Position numbers and translations under genes: made by a program. From positions 3,038,001 through 3,102,000 of the forward strand of contig NZ_CP117522.1 in the NCBI RefSeq assembly GCF_031679605.1: a stretch of 64,000 nucleotides of DNA. The letters run 5' to 3'. Under the pieces are notes generated by a model, which saw only the letters and a program-made list of their open reading frames with translations, was not told the origin of the DNA and ran no database searches. The stretch is from Streptomyces luomodiensis (lineage in GTDB: Bacteria; Actinomycetota; Actinomycetes; Streptomycetales; Streptomycetaceae). Positions 9,554 through 19,512 of this stretch are shown in pieces; the stretch's first letter is position 1, and every line of letters starts with the position of its first letter.

Positions 9554-11467
<1,914 letters not shown>

Positions 11468-11476
11468 GGCCGACCG

Positions 11477-11520
11477 ATGCAAGAACCGGTGCAAGGGACG
11501 GTGCAAGGACCGGTGCAAGG
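11477..11520 (+). repeat. 12-bp direct repeats in the dnaK-grpE gap
   Basis: GGTGCAAGG-type units recur about every 11-13 bp from just after the dnaK stop. The gap is 92 bp and holds nothing else except the grpE ribosome site. Confidence 0.65.
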
Positions 11521-11559
11521 AAAACCGACCGATTCGACGCAGGCTCACTGAGAGGCGCC

Positions 11560-12162
11560 ATGTCCACTCAACCGCAGCAGCCCGAACCGTCGGCGGGCGC
11601 CGTGGCGGAGCCCGAGCGGGAGCGGGACCTGCCGGCCCCGGGCACCGCGGAGGCGGGCGGCACGGGACCGGCGGGCCCCGGCCCGGACGCGGCCGGAGGC
11701 CCGGCCCGGCCCCCCGGCGAGGCCGACGAGTACGCCGTGGCACTGGCGGAGCTCGAGGACCGCTGGCGCCGCGCCCTGGCCGACCTGGAGAACCTGCGCA
11801 AGCGCCACGCCAGGGAGCTGGAGCGGGAGCGGGCCGCCGAGCGGGCCCGTACGGCGGCGGCGCTGCTGCCCGTCATCGACAACCTCGAACTCGCCCTCTC
11901 CCACGCCGAGGCCGACCCCGGTTCGATCGTGTCGGGCGTCAGGGCCGTCCGCGACCAGGCCGTGGACGCCCTGGCCCGGCTCGGCTACGAGCGGCAGGGC
12001 GAGACGGGGGTGCCGTTCGACCCGGCCCGGCACGAGGTGGTCAATGTGGTGGAGGACGCCGACGCCGAACCGGGCACCGTGGTCCAGGTCCTGCGCCCCG
12101 GCTACGGGGCGACCGGCAACCAACTCAGGCCGGTGGCCGTCGCCGTGGCCAAACGGGAGTGA
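11560..12162 (+). CDS. grpE: Nucleotide exchange factor GrpE
   Basis: The 200-residue protein has a Pro/Ala-rich disordered head (about 1-55), a long coiled coil (about 60-110, with ADLENLRKRHAREL typical of GrpE) and the C-terminal beta domain with GVPFDPARHEVV, the family signature. GrpE drives ADP release from DnaK. A GAGAGG site precedes the ATG. It lies between dnaK and dnaJ, the usual order. Confidence 0.95.
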   Translation: MSTQPQQPEPSAGAVAEPERERDLPAPGTAEAGGTGPAGPGPDAAGGPARPPGEADEYAVALAELEDRWRRALADLENLRKRHARELERERAAERARTAAALLPVIDNLELALSHAEADPGSIVSGVRAVRDQAVDALARLGYERQGETGVPFDPARHEVVNVVEDADAEPGTVVQVLRPGYGATGNQLRPVAVAVAKRE

Positions 12163-12183
12163 CCGGAACGGGAGTGGCCGGAC

Positions 12184-13152
12184 ATGGCACGGGACTACTA
12201 CGAGGTGCTCGGGGTCTCACGGGGCGCGAGCCAGGACGAGATCCAGCAGGCGTTCCGCACGCGGGCCCGCCGGTACCACCCCGATGTGAACAAGGCTCCG
12301 GACGCCGAGGAGCGGTTCAAGGACCTCAACGACGCCTACAGCGTGCTCTCCGATCCGAAGAGCCGGGCCCGCTACGACCGGTTCGGCGAGGACTTCCGCA
12401 AGGTTCCCGAGGACTGGGAGGAGCGCGTCGGCGCCGGTACCGGAGGCGGTGGCGGCGGTGGCTTCCGCGGCTGGACGACCACCGGCGACGGCGGCCGGGT
12501 GCGGTTCACCCGTGGCTTCGGCGACGACGCCCAGGGCGCGGGCGTGGACTTCGAGGACCTGTTCGGCGCGTTCTTCGGCGGCGGCGCGGGACCGGGCGGC
12601 GGCCGCGTCGACATCCCCGGCGCCGACCAGGAGGCGGAGCTGCCGCTCACCGTCGAGGACGCCTACCGCGGCGGCCGCCGCACCGTCACCCTGACCGGGC
12701 CCTCCCGGCAGCGCACCTTCGAGGTGGACGTCCCGGCGGGCGTCACCGACGGGCAGCGCATCCGGCTGGCCGGACAGGGCGGCCGGGGCACCGGGGACGC
12801 ACCGGCCGGGGATCTGTACCTGCGGGTGCGGATCCAGCCCCATCCGCGGTTCCGGCTGGACGGCCGGAACATCCATGTGACGCTCCCGGTGTCCCCCTGG
12901 GAGGCCGCGCTCGGCGCGGCCGTTCCCGTACCGACGCCCGGCGGCACCGCCAAGGTCACGGTCCCGCCCGGGTCCTCCAGCGGCCGCCGGCTGCGGCTGC
13001 GCGGTGCGGGCATGCCCCAGCCGCGCGGGACCGACGGCGATCTGTACGCCGAGATCCGCGTCATGGTGCCGCCCCGCCTCGGCGACCGGGAGCGGGAGCT
13101 GTTCGAGGAACTGGGGCGGACCTCCCCCTTCGACCCCAGGAGGGAGCGATGA
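12184..13152 (+). CDS. dnaJ: CbpA-type DnaJ co-chaperone (no zinc finger)
   Basis: The 322-residue protein starts with a J domain (DYYEVLGVSRGASQDEIQ; HPD triad at residues 32-34), then a Gly-rich region (about 82-150) and two beta-sandwich substrate-binding domains. The four CxxCxGxG zinc repeats of type I DnaJ are absent, so it is a type II/CbpA-like protein. It stimulates the DnaK ATPase and delivers clients. The following regulator resembles CbpM, the known CbpA modulator, which supports this reading. Its TGA overlaps an ATG at 13149 that opens a very short frame. Confidence 0.94.
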   Translation: MARDYYEVLGVSRGASQDEIQQAFRTRARRYHPDVNKAPDAEERFKDLNDAYSVLSDPKSRARYDRFGEDFRKVPEDWEERVGAGTGGGGGGGFRGWTTTGDGGRVRFTRGFGDDAQGAGVDFEDLFGAFFGGGAGPGGGRVDIPGADQEAELPLTVEDAYRGGRRTVTLTGPSRQRTFEVDVPAGVTDGQRIRLAGQGGRGTGDAPAGDLYLRVRIQPHPRFRLDGRNIHVTLPVSPWEAALGAAVPVPTPGGTAKVTVPPGSSSGRRLRLRGAGMPQPRGTDGDLYAEIRVMVPPRLGDRERELFEELGRTSPFDPRRER

Positions 13153-13189
13153 GCACCATCCACCACCACCGGAGGGAACGATGAGCACC
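13139..13189 (+). repeat. Duplicated Shine-Dalgarno/start segment at the dnaJ stop
   Basis: A 19-bp segment reading GGAGGGARCGATGAGCACC occurs at 13139-13157 and again at 13171-13189, a 32-bp offset. Each copy holds a ribosome site and an ATG-AGC-ACC start; the first also holds the dnaJ stop. Confidence 0.9.
13149..13184 (+). CDS. Possible 11-residue coupling peptide [11 protein letters not shown]
   Basis: The ATG at 13149 has its own GGAGGG site and overlaps the dnaJ stop as ATGA. The 11-codon frame ends at 13182-13184, overlapping the ATG of the next gene as ATGA again. It could couple translation of dnaJ to the cbpM-like gene, or be a by-product of the 32-bp duplication. There is no similarity-based support for a peptide function. 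Confidence 0.3.
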   Translation: MSTIHHHRRER

Positions 13190-13552
13190 CACGCGCCCCG
13201 AACCACCGCCACGGACACCAGGTACGCGCCCGTGACGTCCGTCCACCACGACCTGGTGCCCGCACGCAGGCTCTCCCTGGACACCGTGGCCGGCCGCACC
13301 GGGCTGCACCCCGAACTGATCCGGCGATTCGTCGCCCTCGGCCTGGTCGACGCCGAACGCGACGCCGCGGGGCGGCTGGTGTTCGCCCCCGACGCCCCGG
13401 CGGCGCTGGGCCGCGTCGAGCGGCTGCGCACCGGGCTCTGCCTGAACTACGCCTCCATCGGCCTGGTGCTCGATCTGCTCGACCGCATCAACCGGCTCGA
13501 AGCCGCGCTGCGCCGCAGCGGCGCGAGGAGTGAACAACCGCCATGGACATGA
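13181..13552 (+). CDS. Chaperone modulator CbpM-like / MerR-type protein
   Basis: The 123-residue protein has a MerR-like winged helix ([26 protein letters not shown]) and a predicted helical segment ending [18 protein letters not shown]. Proteins of this kind next to cbpA-type dnaJ genes are CbpM, which binds the J domain and damps co-chaperone activity; HspR-like repressors have the same HTH but usually a different tail. I favour CbpM because the adjacent DnaJ lacks a zinc finger. The gene overlaps clpB by 10 bp, so the two are translationally coupled. Confidence 0.82.
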   Translation: MSTHAPRTTATDTRYAPVTSVHHDLVPARRLSLDTVAGRTGLHPELIRRFVALGLVDAERDAAGRLVFAPDAPAALGRVERLRTGLCLNYASIGLVLDLLDRINRLEAALRRSGARSEQPPWT

Positions 13553-16185
13553 ACCGCCTCACCCAGAAGTCCCAGGAAGCCCTCCAGGACGCCCAGACCA
13601 GGGCCCAGCGGCTCGGTCAGACCGAGGTCGACGGCGAGCATCTGCTGCTGGCCCTCCTCGAACAGCCCGAGGGGCTGGTGCCCCGTCTGATCAGCCGGCT
13701 GGGCGCCGACCCCGATGCGCTGCGGACCATGCTGGAGGCGGAGGTGGCCCGTAAGCCCAGGGTCACCGGCCCCGGGGCGGCTCCGGGGCAGGTCTTCGTC
13801 ACCCAGCGCCTGGCCAGGGTGCTGGACACCGCCGAGCGGGAGGCGGCGCGGCTGAAGGACGAGTACGTCTCGGTGGAACACCTGGTGCTCGCCCTCGCCG
13901 AGGAGGGGTCCGGCACCGCGGCCGGGCGGGTGCTGAGGGACCACGGTGTCACCAAGGAGTCGTTCCTGCACGCCCTCACCCAGGTCCGCGGCAGCCAGCG
14001 GGTCACCTCCGCCGACCCCGAGGCGGCGTACGAGGCGCTGGAGAAGTACGGCCGCGATCTGGTGCTGGAGGCCCGTGCGGGCAAGCTGGACCCGGTGATC
14101 GGCCGGGACGCCGAGATCCGCCGGGTGACGCAGATCCTCAGCCGCAAGTCGAAGAACAACCCCGTGCTGATCGGCGACCCCGGCGTCGGCAAGACCGCCG
14201 TCGTGGAGGGCCTGGCCCAGCGCATCGTCCACGGCGACGTGCCCGAGGGGCTGCGCGACAAGACCGTCTTCGCCCTGGACATGGGCTCCCTGGTGGCCGG
14301 CGCGAAGTACCGCGGGGAGTTCGAGGAACGGCTCAAGGCCGTGCTCAGCGAGGTCACCTCCGCCCAGGGGCGCATCCTGCTGTTCGTCGACGAGCTGCAC
14401 ACCGTGGTCGGCGCCGGGGCCGCCGAGGGCGCCATGGACGCCGGGAACATGCTCAAGCCGATGCTGGCCCGCGGTGAGCTGCACATGATCGGCGCGACCA
14501 CCCTCGCCGAGTACCGCAAGTACATCGAGAAGGACGCCGCGCTGGAGCGCCGGTTCCAGATGGTGCTGGTGGACGAGCCCAGCGTGGCGGACACCGTCTC
14601 CATCCTGCGGGGCCTGCGGGAGCGGCTGGAGGTCTTCCACGGCGTCAAGATCCAGGACACCGCGCTGGTCTCCGCCGCCACCCTGAGCCACCGCTACATC
14701 AGCGACCGGTTCCTGCCGGACAAGGCCATTGACCTGGTCGACGAGGCATGTGCCCGGCTGCGTACCGAGATCGACTCCATGCCCGCCGAACTGGACGAGA
14801 TCACCCGTCGGGTCACCCGGCTGGAGATCGAGGAGGCCGCGCTCGCCAAGGAGACCGACCCGGCCAGCCGGCAGCGGCTGGAGGAGCTGCGCAGGGAGCT
14901 GGCCGATCTGCGCGCCGGGGCCGACGCCAAGCGCGCCCAGTGGGAGGCCGAGCGGCAGTCCATCCGCCGGGTGCAGGACCTGCGCCGGGAGCTGGAGGAG
15001 GTGCGCCGCGAGGCGGAGGAGGCCGAGCGCGCCTACGACCTCAACCGCGCCGCCGAACTGCGCTACGGCAGACTCGGCGAGCTGGAGCGCAAGCTGGCCG
15101 CCGAGGAGGAGCAACTGGCCGCCAGGCAGGGCGGGCACCGGCTGCTGCGCGAGGTGGTCACCGAGGACGAGATCGCCGACATCGTCGCCGCCTGGACCGG
15201 TATCCCCGTCTCCCGGCTGAAGGAGGGCGAACGGGAGAAGCTGCTGCGCCTGGACGAGATCCTCCAGGAGCGGGTCATCGGCCAGGACGAGGCGGTCCGG
15301 CTGGTCTCGGACGCCATCATCCGGGCCCGCTCGGGCATCCGGGACCCGCGCCGGCCGATCGGCTCGTTCATCTTCCTCGGCCCGACCGGCGTGGGGAAGA
15401 CCGAGCTGGCCAAGGCGCTGGCCGCGGCGCTCTTCGACACCGAGGAGAACATGATCCGCCTGGATATGAGCGAGTACCAGGAGCGGCACACCGTCAGCCG
15501 GCTGGTCGGCGCCCCGCCGGGATACGTCGGCTACGAGGAGGGCGGCCAGCTCACCGAGGCGGTGCGGCGCAAGCCGTACTCGGTCGTCCTCCTGGACGAG
15601 GTCGAGAAGGCGCACGCCGATGTCTTCAACACCCTGCTCCAGGTCCTGGACGACGGCCGGATCACCGACGCCCAGGGGCGGCTGGTGGACTTCCGCAACA
15701 CCGTGATCATCATGACCTCCAACATCGGCTCGCTGCATCTGCTGGACGGGGTGACCGCCGATGGCGAGCTCAAGCCGGACGCGAGGGGCCTGGTGATGAG
15801 CGAGCTGCGCGGGCACTTCCGCCCCGAGTTCCTCAACCGGGTCGACGACATCGTGCTGTTCAAGCCGCTCGGCGAGCGCCAGCTGGAGCGGATCGTGGAG
15901 CTGCGGTTCGACGAGCTGCGCGAGCGGCTGGCCGAGCGCCTGATCGCCGTCGAACTCACCCCAGAAGCCCGCAAGGTCATCGCCCACGAGGGCTACGACC
16001 CGGTCTACGGCGCCCGCCCGCTGCGCCGCTTCATCTCCCACGAGGTGGAGACCCTCATCGGCCGCGCCCTGCTGCGCGGCGACGTCCAGGAGGGCGCCAC
16101 CGTCAAGGTCGACGCCCAGCACGGCGAACTGGCGGTCACCTACGAGGCACAGCCGCAGATGGCGGGAGCCGGAAGGCCCGCGTGA
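13543..16185 (+). CDS. clpB: ATP-dependent disaggregase ClpB
   Basis: The 880-residue protein has the ClpB layout: N-domain repeats (1-145), NBD1 with Walker A GDPGVGKT near residue 211, a coiled-coil M domain (about 410-525, rich in Glu/Arg/Leu), and NBD2 with GPTGVGKT near 613 and LLDEVEKAH Walker B. The M domain separates it from ClpA/ClpC. It threads aggregated proteins and works with DnaK/DnaJ/GrpE, all encoded just upstream in the same operon. The start ATGGACATGA overlaps the preceding stop. Confidence 0.96.
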   Translation: MDMNRLTQKSQEALQDAQTRAQRLGQTEVDGEHLLLALLEQPEGLVPRLISRLGADPDALRTMLEAEVARKPRVTGPGAAPGQVFVTQRLARVLDTAEREAARLKDEYVSVEHLVLALAEEGSGTAAGRVLRDHGVTKESFLHALTQVRGSQRVTSADPEAAYEALEKYGRDLVLEARAGKLDPVIGRDAEIRRVTQILSRKSKNNPVLIGDPGVGKTAVVEGLAQRIVHGDVPEGLRDKTVFALDMGSLVAGAKYRGEFEERLKAVLSEVTSAQGRILLFVDELHTVVGAGAAEGAMDAGNMLKPMLARGELHMIGATTLAEYRKYIEKDAALERRFQMVLVDEPSVADTVSILRGLRERLEVFHGVKIQDTALVSAATLSHRYISDRFLPDKAIDLVDEACARLRTEIDSMPAELDEITRRVTRLEIEEAALAKETDPASRQRLEELRRELADLRAGADAKRAQWEAERQSIRRVQDLRRELEEVRREAEEAERAYDLNRAAELRYGRLGELERKLAAEEEQLAARQGGHRLLREVVTEDEIADIVAAWTGIPVSRLKEGEREKLLRLDEILQERVIGQDEAVRLVSDAIIRARSGIRDPRRPIGSFIFLGPTGVGKTELAKALAAALFDTEENMIRLDMSEYQERHTVSRLVGAPPGYVGYEEGGQLTEAVRRKPYSVVLLDEVEKAHADVFNTLLQVLDDGRITDAQGRLVDFRNTVIIMTSNIGSLHLLDGVTADGELKPDARGLVMSELRGHFRPEFLNRVDDIVLFKPLGERQLERIVELRFDELRERLAERLIAVELTPEARKVIAHEGYDPVYGARPLRRFISHEVETLIGRALLRGDVQEGATVKVDAQHGELAVTYEAQPQMAGAGRPA

Positions 16186-16373
16186 ACGCGGTGCGCGGCG
16201 CGGGCCGTTCCGTTCGAGGTGCAGGCCGAGCCGACCCTGCTCATGCTGGACGAGGGGAGGTGACGGCCGCACCCGACGGCGATCCCCACCCATCCGAGCC
16301 ACACATCCGACCCCGCATCCAACCCACGCATCCGCGCTACGCACCCGCTACACACGACCGGAGGTGAAGGGTG

Positions 16374-16982
16374 ATGAGCACACCCGCCCGACGACAGCCA
16401 CAGCAGCGCCAAGGCGCGATGGACCGCCCCCGGGCATGGGCGCGCAATCCGCTGGCGGAGTTCGACGATCTGCTCAACCAGATGGGCGGTCTGCTCGAAT
16501 CCACGGTGGGCGGAGCGCCGATACCCGGTATCGCGTGGGCACCCGCCGCCGATGTGACCGAAGCGGACGAGGCGTACCACGTCGAACTCGAGCTCCCCGG
16601 GGTCAAGGGCCGGGACATCAACATCGAGGTCAACGGCCAGGAGTTGACCGTCTCCGGGGAGATCAAGGAACGGGAGCGCAAGGGCGTCCTGCGCCGCGGC
16701 GGCCGCCGCACCGGCCGTTTCGAGTACCGGCTGCTGCTCCCGAGCGAGGTGAACACCGAGAACGTCAGGGCGGCCATGTCCGAGGGCGTCCTCACGATCA
16801 CCGTTCCCAAGGCGGAGATCGCCAAGCCCCGCCACATAGAGATCACCGAGAGCATCCAGGCGCAAGAACAGCCCCCGTGGCAACAGACACAGCAACAGCC
16901 CCCACAGCAACAGACACAGCAACAGACGCAGCAACAACAGCCGCAGCAGCCGCCGTCGCAGCAGCCGCCGGGCGGTTACTGA
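16374..16982 (+). CDS. hsp20: Hsp20/alpha-crystallin small heat-shock protein with Gln-rich tail
   Basis: The 202-residue protein has a crystallin domain at about 55-160 (VTEADEAYHVELELPGVKGRDINIEV; GVLTITVPKAE). It holds unfolded proteins for refolding by the ClpB/DnaK system encoded upstream. The last 40 residues are nearly all Gln, Pro and Thr, coded by CAG/CAA repeats at about 16860-16975, which is far from a normal IxI tail. An ATG at 16374 and a GTG at 16371 are both possible; GGAGGTGAAGG at 16360 favours the ATG. The 188-bp gap from clpB may carry its own promoter. Confidence 0.93.
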   Translation: MSTPARRQPQQRQGAMDRPRAWARNPLAEFDDLLNQMGGLLESTVGGAPIPGIAWAPAADVTEADEAYHVELELPGVKGRDINIEVNGQELTVSGEIKERERKGVLRRGGRRTGRFEYRLLLPSEVNTENVRAAMSEGVLTITVPKAEIAKPRHIEITESIQAQEQPPWQQTQQQPPQQQTQQQTQQQQPQQPPSQQPPGGY

Positions 16983-17004
16983 GGCCGCGAACCGGCTCTA
17001 TCAC

Positions 17005-17043
17005 CCCGCGGCGGCCCCCGCTCCGCCGGGCGGCCGCCGCGGG
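17005..17043 (+). terminator. Hairpin between hsp20 and the DUF2267 gene
   Basis: Arms at 17005-17016 and 17032-17043 are 12-bp perfect complements (CCCGCGGCGGCC) with a 15-nt loop. It may end the hsp20 transcript or attenuate readthrough into the next gene 20 bp away. Confidence 0.5.
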
Positions 17044-17062
17044 CACCGGAAGGACGAACACG

Positions 17063-17494
17063 ATGGTCGCCACAGGTTTTCCCGCGTTCGACACGACGGT
17101 CGACAAGACCAACCGGCTCCTCAGGGAGATCGAGGAGGCGTACGGCTGGCCCAAGGAGCGCCGCAAACAATCCTATGCCGCCCTGCGCGCGGTCCTGCAC
17201 CAGCTGCGGGACCGGCTGACGGTGGACGAGGCCGTTCAGTTCGGCGCCCAGCTCCCGATGCTGGTGCGCGGCTTCTACTACGACGGGTGGAAACCCGCGG
17301 AGACGCCCGTGAAGATGCACAGCGAGGAGTTCTTCCAGCGCATCCGGCATGACTTCCCGTACTCGATCCAGGGCGATACCGAGCAGCTGGTGCACACCGT
17401 CCTGGCGGCCCTTCAGCGCCATGTCAGCGAGGGCGAGTGGCACGATCTGAGGGCCCGTATGCCCGCCGACCTGGTCACCGTCATCCCGGCGTAG
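17063..17494 (+). CDS. DUF2267 domain protein
   Basis: The 143-residue acidic protein matches the DUF2267 pattern across its whole length: an N-terminal helical half with RKQSYAALRAVLHQLRDRLTVDEAVQFGAQLPMLVRGFYYDGW and a C-terminal half with VLAALQRHVSEGEWHDLRARMP. The molecular role of the family is not known. It ends the chaperone gene run and may be expressed with hsp20, which suggests a stress role. The ATG follows GGAAGGA. Confidence 0.85.
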   Translation: MVATGFPAFDTTVDKTNRLLREIEEAYGWPKERRKQSYAALRAVLHQLRDRLTVDEAVQFGAQLPMLVRGFYYDGWKPAETPVKMHSEEFFQRIRHDFPYSIQGDTEQLVHTVLAALQRHVSEGEWHDLRARMPADLVTVIPA

Positions 17495-17544
17495 CAGGTG
17501 CCGCCCCCACGGCGGACGTGGCCGGCGCCGCCCCCACAGCGGGG

Positions 17545-18447
17545 TCAGGCGCCGCCGTGGTCCGCCAGGAACGCCCGCAGCTGGTGTGCCGTCTCGGCCG
17601 GCGCCTCCTCGGGAAGGTAGTGGTCGCACGGCAGGGCCTGCCCGCGCACATCGTCCGCGTAGCCGCGCCAGGCCGCCAGTACGTCGTAGTGGCGGCCCAC
17701 GAAGCCGTACGCGCCCCACAGGGCCAGGACCGGCGCGGTGACCCGCCGGCCGGCCGCGGCGTCCGCGTCGTCGTGGACCAGGTCGAGGGAGGCGGCGGCC
17801 CGGTAGTCCTCGCAGGAGGCGTGGATGGCCGCCGGATCGGAGAAGCAGCGCACGTACTCGGCCAGGGCCGCCTCGCTGAACGGGGTTCCGCCGTGGTGGC
17901 GGGCTCCCATCCGGGTCCGGATCCAGAACTCCGGGTCCTGGCCGATCAGGTGTTCCGGGATGCCGTTGCCCGCCGTCAGGAAGAACCAGTGGTAGTAGCC
18001 GAGACCGAACCCCATGTCGGCGTGGTGGAAGGCGTACCGCGTCGGCACGATGTCGAGGACCGCGAGCGCCGAGACCGCCTCCGGATGGTCCAGGGCCAGC
18101 CGGTGGCCGACCCGGCCGCCCCGGTCGTGGCCGACGACCGCGAAGCGGTCGAAGCCCAGCTCCCGCATCACCAGCAGCTGGTCCCGCGCCATGGACCGCT
18201 TGGCGTACGGGGTGTGCGCGTCGTCGGAGGGGGGCTTGGCGCTGTCGCCGTAGCCGCGTAGGTCGGTGAGCACCACGCGGTGCGTGGCCGCGAGCACCGG
18301 GGCGACGTGGTGCCAGATCAGATGGGTCTGCGGATAGCCGTGCAGCAGCAGGACCGGCGGGCCGTACCCGGCCGTGCGCACGTTGATGCGCACCCCGTCG
18401 GCGTCCACGGTGCGGCGGTCGAAGTCGCCCAGCAGCTGATCGCTCAT
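17545..18447 (-). CDS. Alpha/beta hydrolase, fluoroacetate-dehalogenase-like
   Basis: The 300-residue protein carries every catalytic position I recall for Rhodopseudomonas fluoroacetate dehalogenase, at a constant -2 then -4 offset: nucleophile Asp108 in GHDRGGRVGHR, carboxylate-binding Arg109 and Arg112, acid Asp132, halide-pocket His153 and Trp154 (YYHWFF), Tyr215 (CEDYRA) and base His276 (CDHYLPEEAP). The family splits C-F or C-Cl bonds of haloacetates by an Asp-ester intermediate. Nucleophile Asp, not Ser, argues against an esterase; epoxide hydrolase is the main alternative. It is divergent from a LysR regulator across a palindromic operator. Confidence 0.87.
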   Translation of the reverse strand: MSDQLLGDFDRRTVDADGVRINVRTAGYGPPVLLLHGYPQTHLIWHHVAPVLAATHRVVLTDLRGYGDSAKPPSDDAHTPYAKRSMARDQLLVMRELGFDRFAVVGHDRGGRVGHRLALDHPEAVSALAVLDIVPTRYAFHHADMGFGLGYYHWFFLTAGNGIPEHLIGQDPEFWIRTRMGARHHGGTPFSEAALAEYVRCFSDPAAIHASCEDYRAAASLDLVHDDADAAAGRRVTAPVLALWGAYGFVGRHYDVLAAWRGYADDVRGQALPCDHYLPEEAPAETAHQLRAFLADHGGA

Positions 18448-18502
18448 GGTCCGATCCCAGCAGCGGCCGGTGGTGCGTGTCCAAGACCGGTTGCCGACAA
18501 TC

Positions 18503-18523
18503 CTTATAGGGGTGCCCTATAAG
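18503..18523. promoter_or_regulatory. LysR-type operator palindrome
   Basis: Arms CTTATAGGG and CCCTATAAG are perfect 9-bp inverted repeats with a 3-bp GTG spacer, in the 117-bp gap between the divergent hydrolase and LysR genes. AT-rich bases are rare here, so this stands out. The half-site CCTATAAG recurs at 19449. Confidence 0.7.
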
Positions 18524-18564
18524 AAGGGGCGGCCGGCGGGACGGAACACGGGAGGCAGCACGCG

Positions 18565-19455
18565 GTGGATGTGCGGCAGCTGGAGTACTTCCTGGCCGTG
18601 GTGGACCACGGCGGATTCAACCGGGCGGCCGCCGCGCTGTATCTGTCGCAACCGTCCCTGTCCCAGGCCATCCGCGCCCTGGAGCGCGACCTGGGCAGCG
18701 ACCTCTTCCACCGCATCGGCCGCCGGGCGGTCCTCACCGACGCGGGCACGGCACTGATCGAACCGGCGCGGGACGCCGTGCGCAGTCTCCAGCTGGCGCG
18801 GGCCAGTGTGGAGTCGGTGCACGGGCTGCGCGGCGGCCGGGTGGACATCGCGGTCCCACCGTCCCAGGCGGTCGAACCGCTGACGGGAATGATCGACCGC
18901 TTCACCCGGGCCCACCCCGGGGTGTCCGTGCGGGTGCAGGCCGCGTTCACCCCCCGCGATGTGACGGAGATGGTGCGCACCGGCGTGTGCGAACTGGGCC
19001 TGCTGGCCTCCCCCGGCCCCACACCGCACGGAGACGTACGCACCCACCCCCTGCACGAGCAGCGCTTCGTCCTGCTGGCACCCCCGGACGGCCCGTTCCG
19101 CCCCGGGGTGCCGGTGCGCCATGAGCAACTGTCCGGCCACCGGCTGATCGTGGGACAGAAGGGCACGGGCATGCGCCGCTACGTCGACGACCTCCGGGCC
19201 ACGGGCGTCGAGCTGACCGTCGTGGTCGAGACCGAGCACCGGGTGGCGATCCTGCCCCTGGTCCTGCGGGGCGTCGGCCTGGCCGTGGTCGCCGACGCCT
19301 GGCGCGGCCTGGCGGAGCGGGCGGGCGCCCTGGTCCTGGACCTGGAGCCGACCACCAGCCTGCATATCTCCCTGGTCAGCAGGCGGGCTCCGCTGACACC
19401 GGCGGCCGAGGCGTTCGTGCGTACGGCCACAGCCCCTGATAAGGACGGCCTATAA
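18565..19455 (+). CDS. LysR family transcriptional regulator
   Basis: The 296-residue protein has the LysR N-terminal HTH (VRQLEYFLAVVDHGGFNRAAAALYLSQPSLSQAIRALERDLG) and the periplasmic-binding-like effector domain (about 88-290). It probably controls the divergent dehalogenase-like gene and the dehydrogenase gene downstream, since CCTATAAG half-sites flank it on both sides. The GTG start follows GGGAGG. The last codons overlap the second half-site pair. Confidence 0.93.
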   Translation: MDVRQLEYFLAVVDHGGFNRAAAALYLSQPSLSQAIRALERDLGSDLFHRIGRRAVLTDAGTALIEPARDAVRSLQLARASVESVHGLRGGRVDIAVPPSQAVEPLTGMIDRFTRAHPGVSVRVQAAFTPRDVTEMVRTGVCELGLLASPGPTPHGDVRTHPLHEQRFVLLAPPDGPFRPGVPVRHEQLSGHRLIVGQKGTGMRRYVDDLRATGVELTVVVETEHRVAILPLVLRGVGLAVVADAWRGLAERAGALVLDLEPTTSLHISLVSRRAPLTPAAEAFVRTATAPDKDGL

Positions 19456-19456
19456 G
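19435..19456. promoter_or_regulatory. Second CCTATAAG half-site pair, before the dehydrogenase gene
   Basis: CCTGATAAG at 19435 and CCTATAAG at 19449 form a direct repeat at 14-bp spacing, 57 bp before the dehydrogenase start. They match the arm of the palindrome at 18503, which suggests the same LysR protein acts here. Confidence 0.5.
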
Positions 19457-19512
19457 CGAGATGGATTCTGCATCTTGGACGGGTGCGGCAGGCCCCTGTT
19501 GCAATCCTCCCC

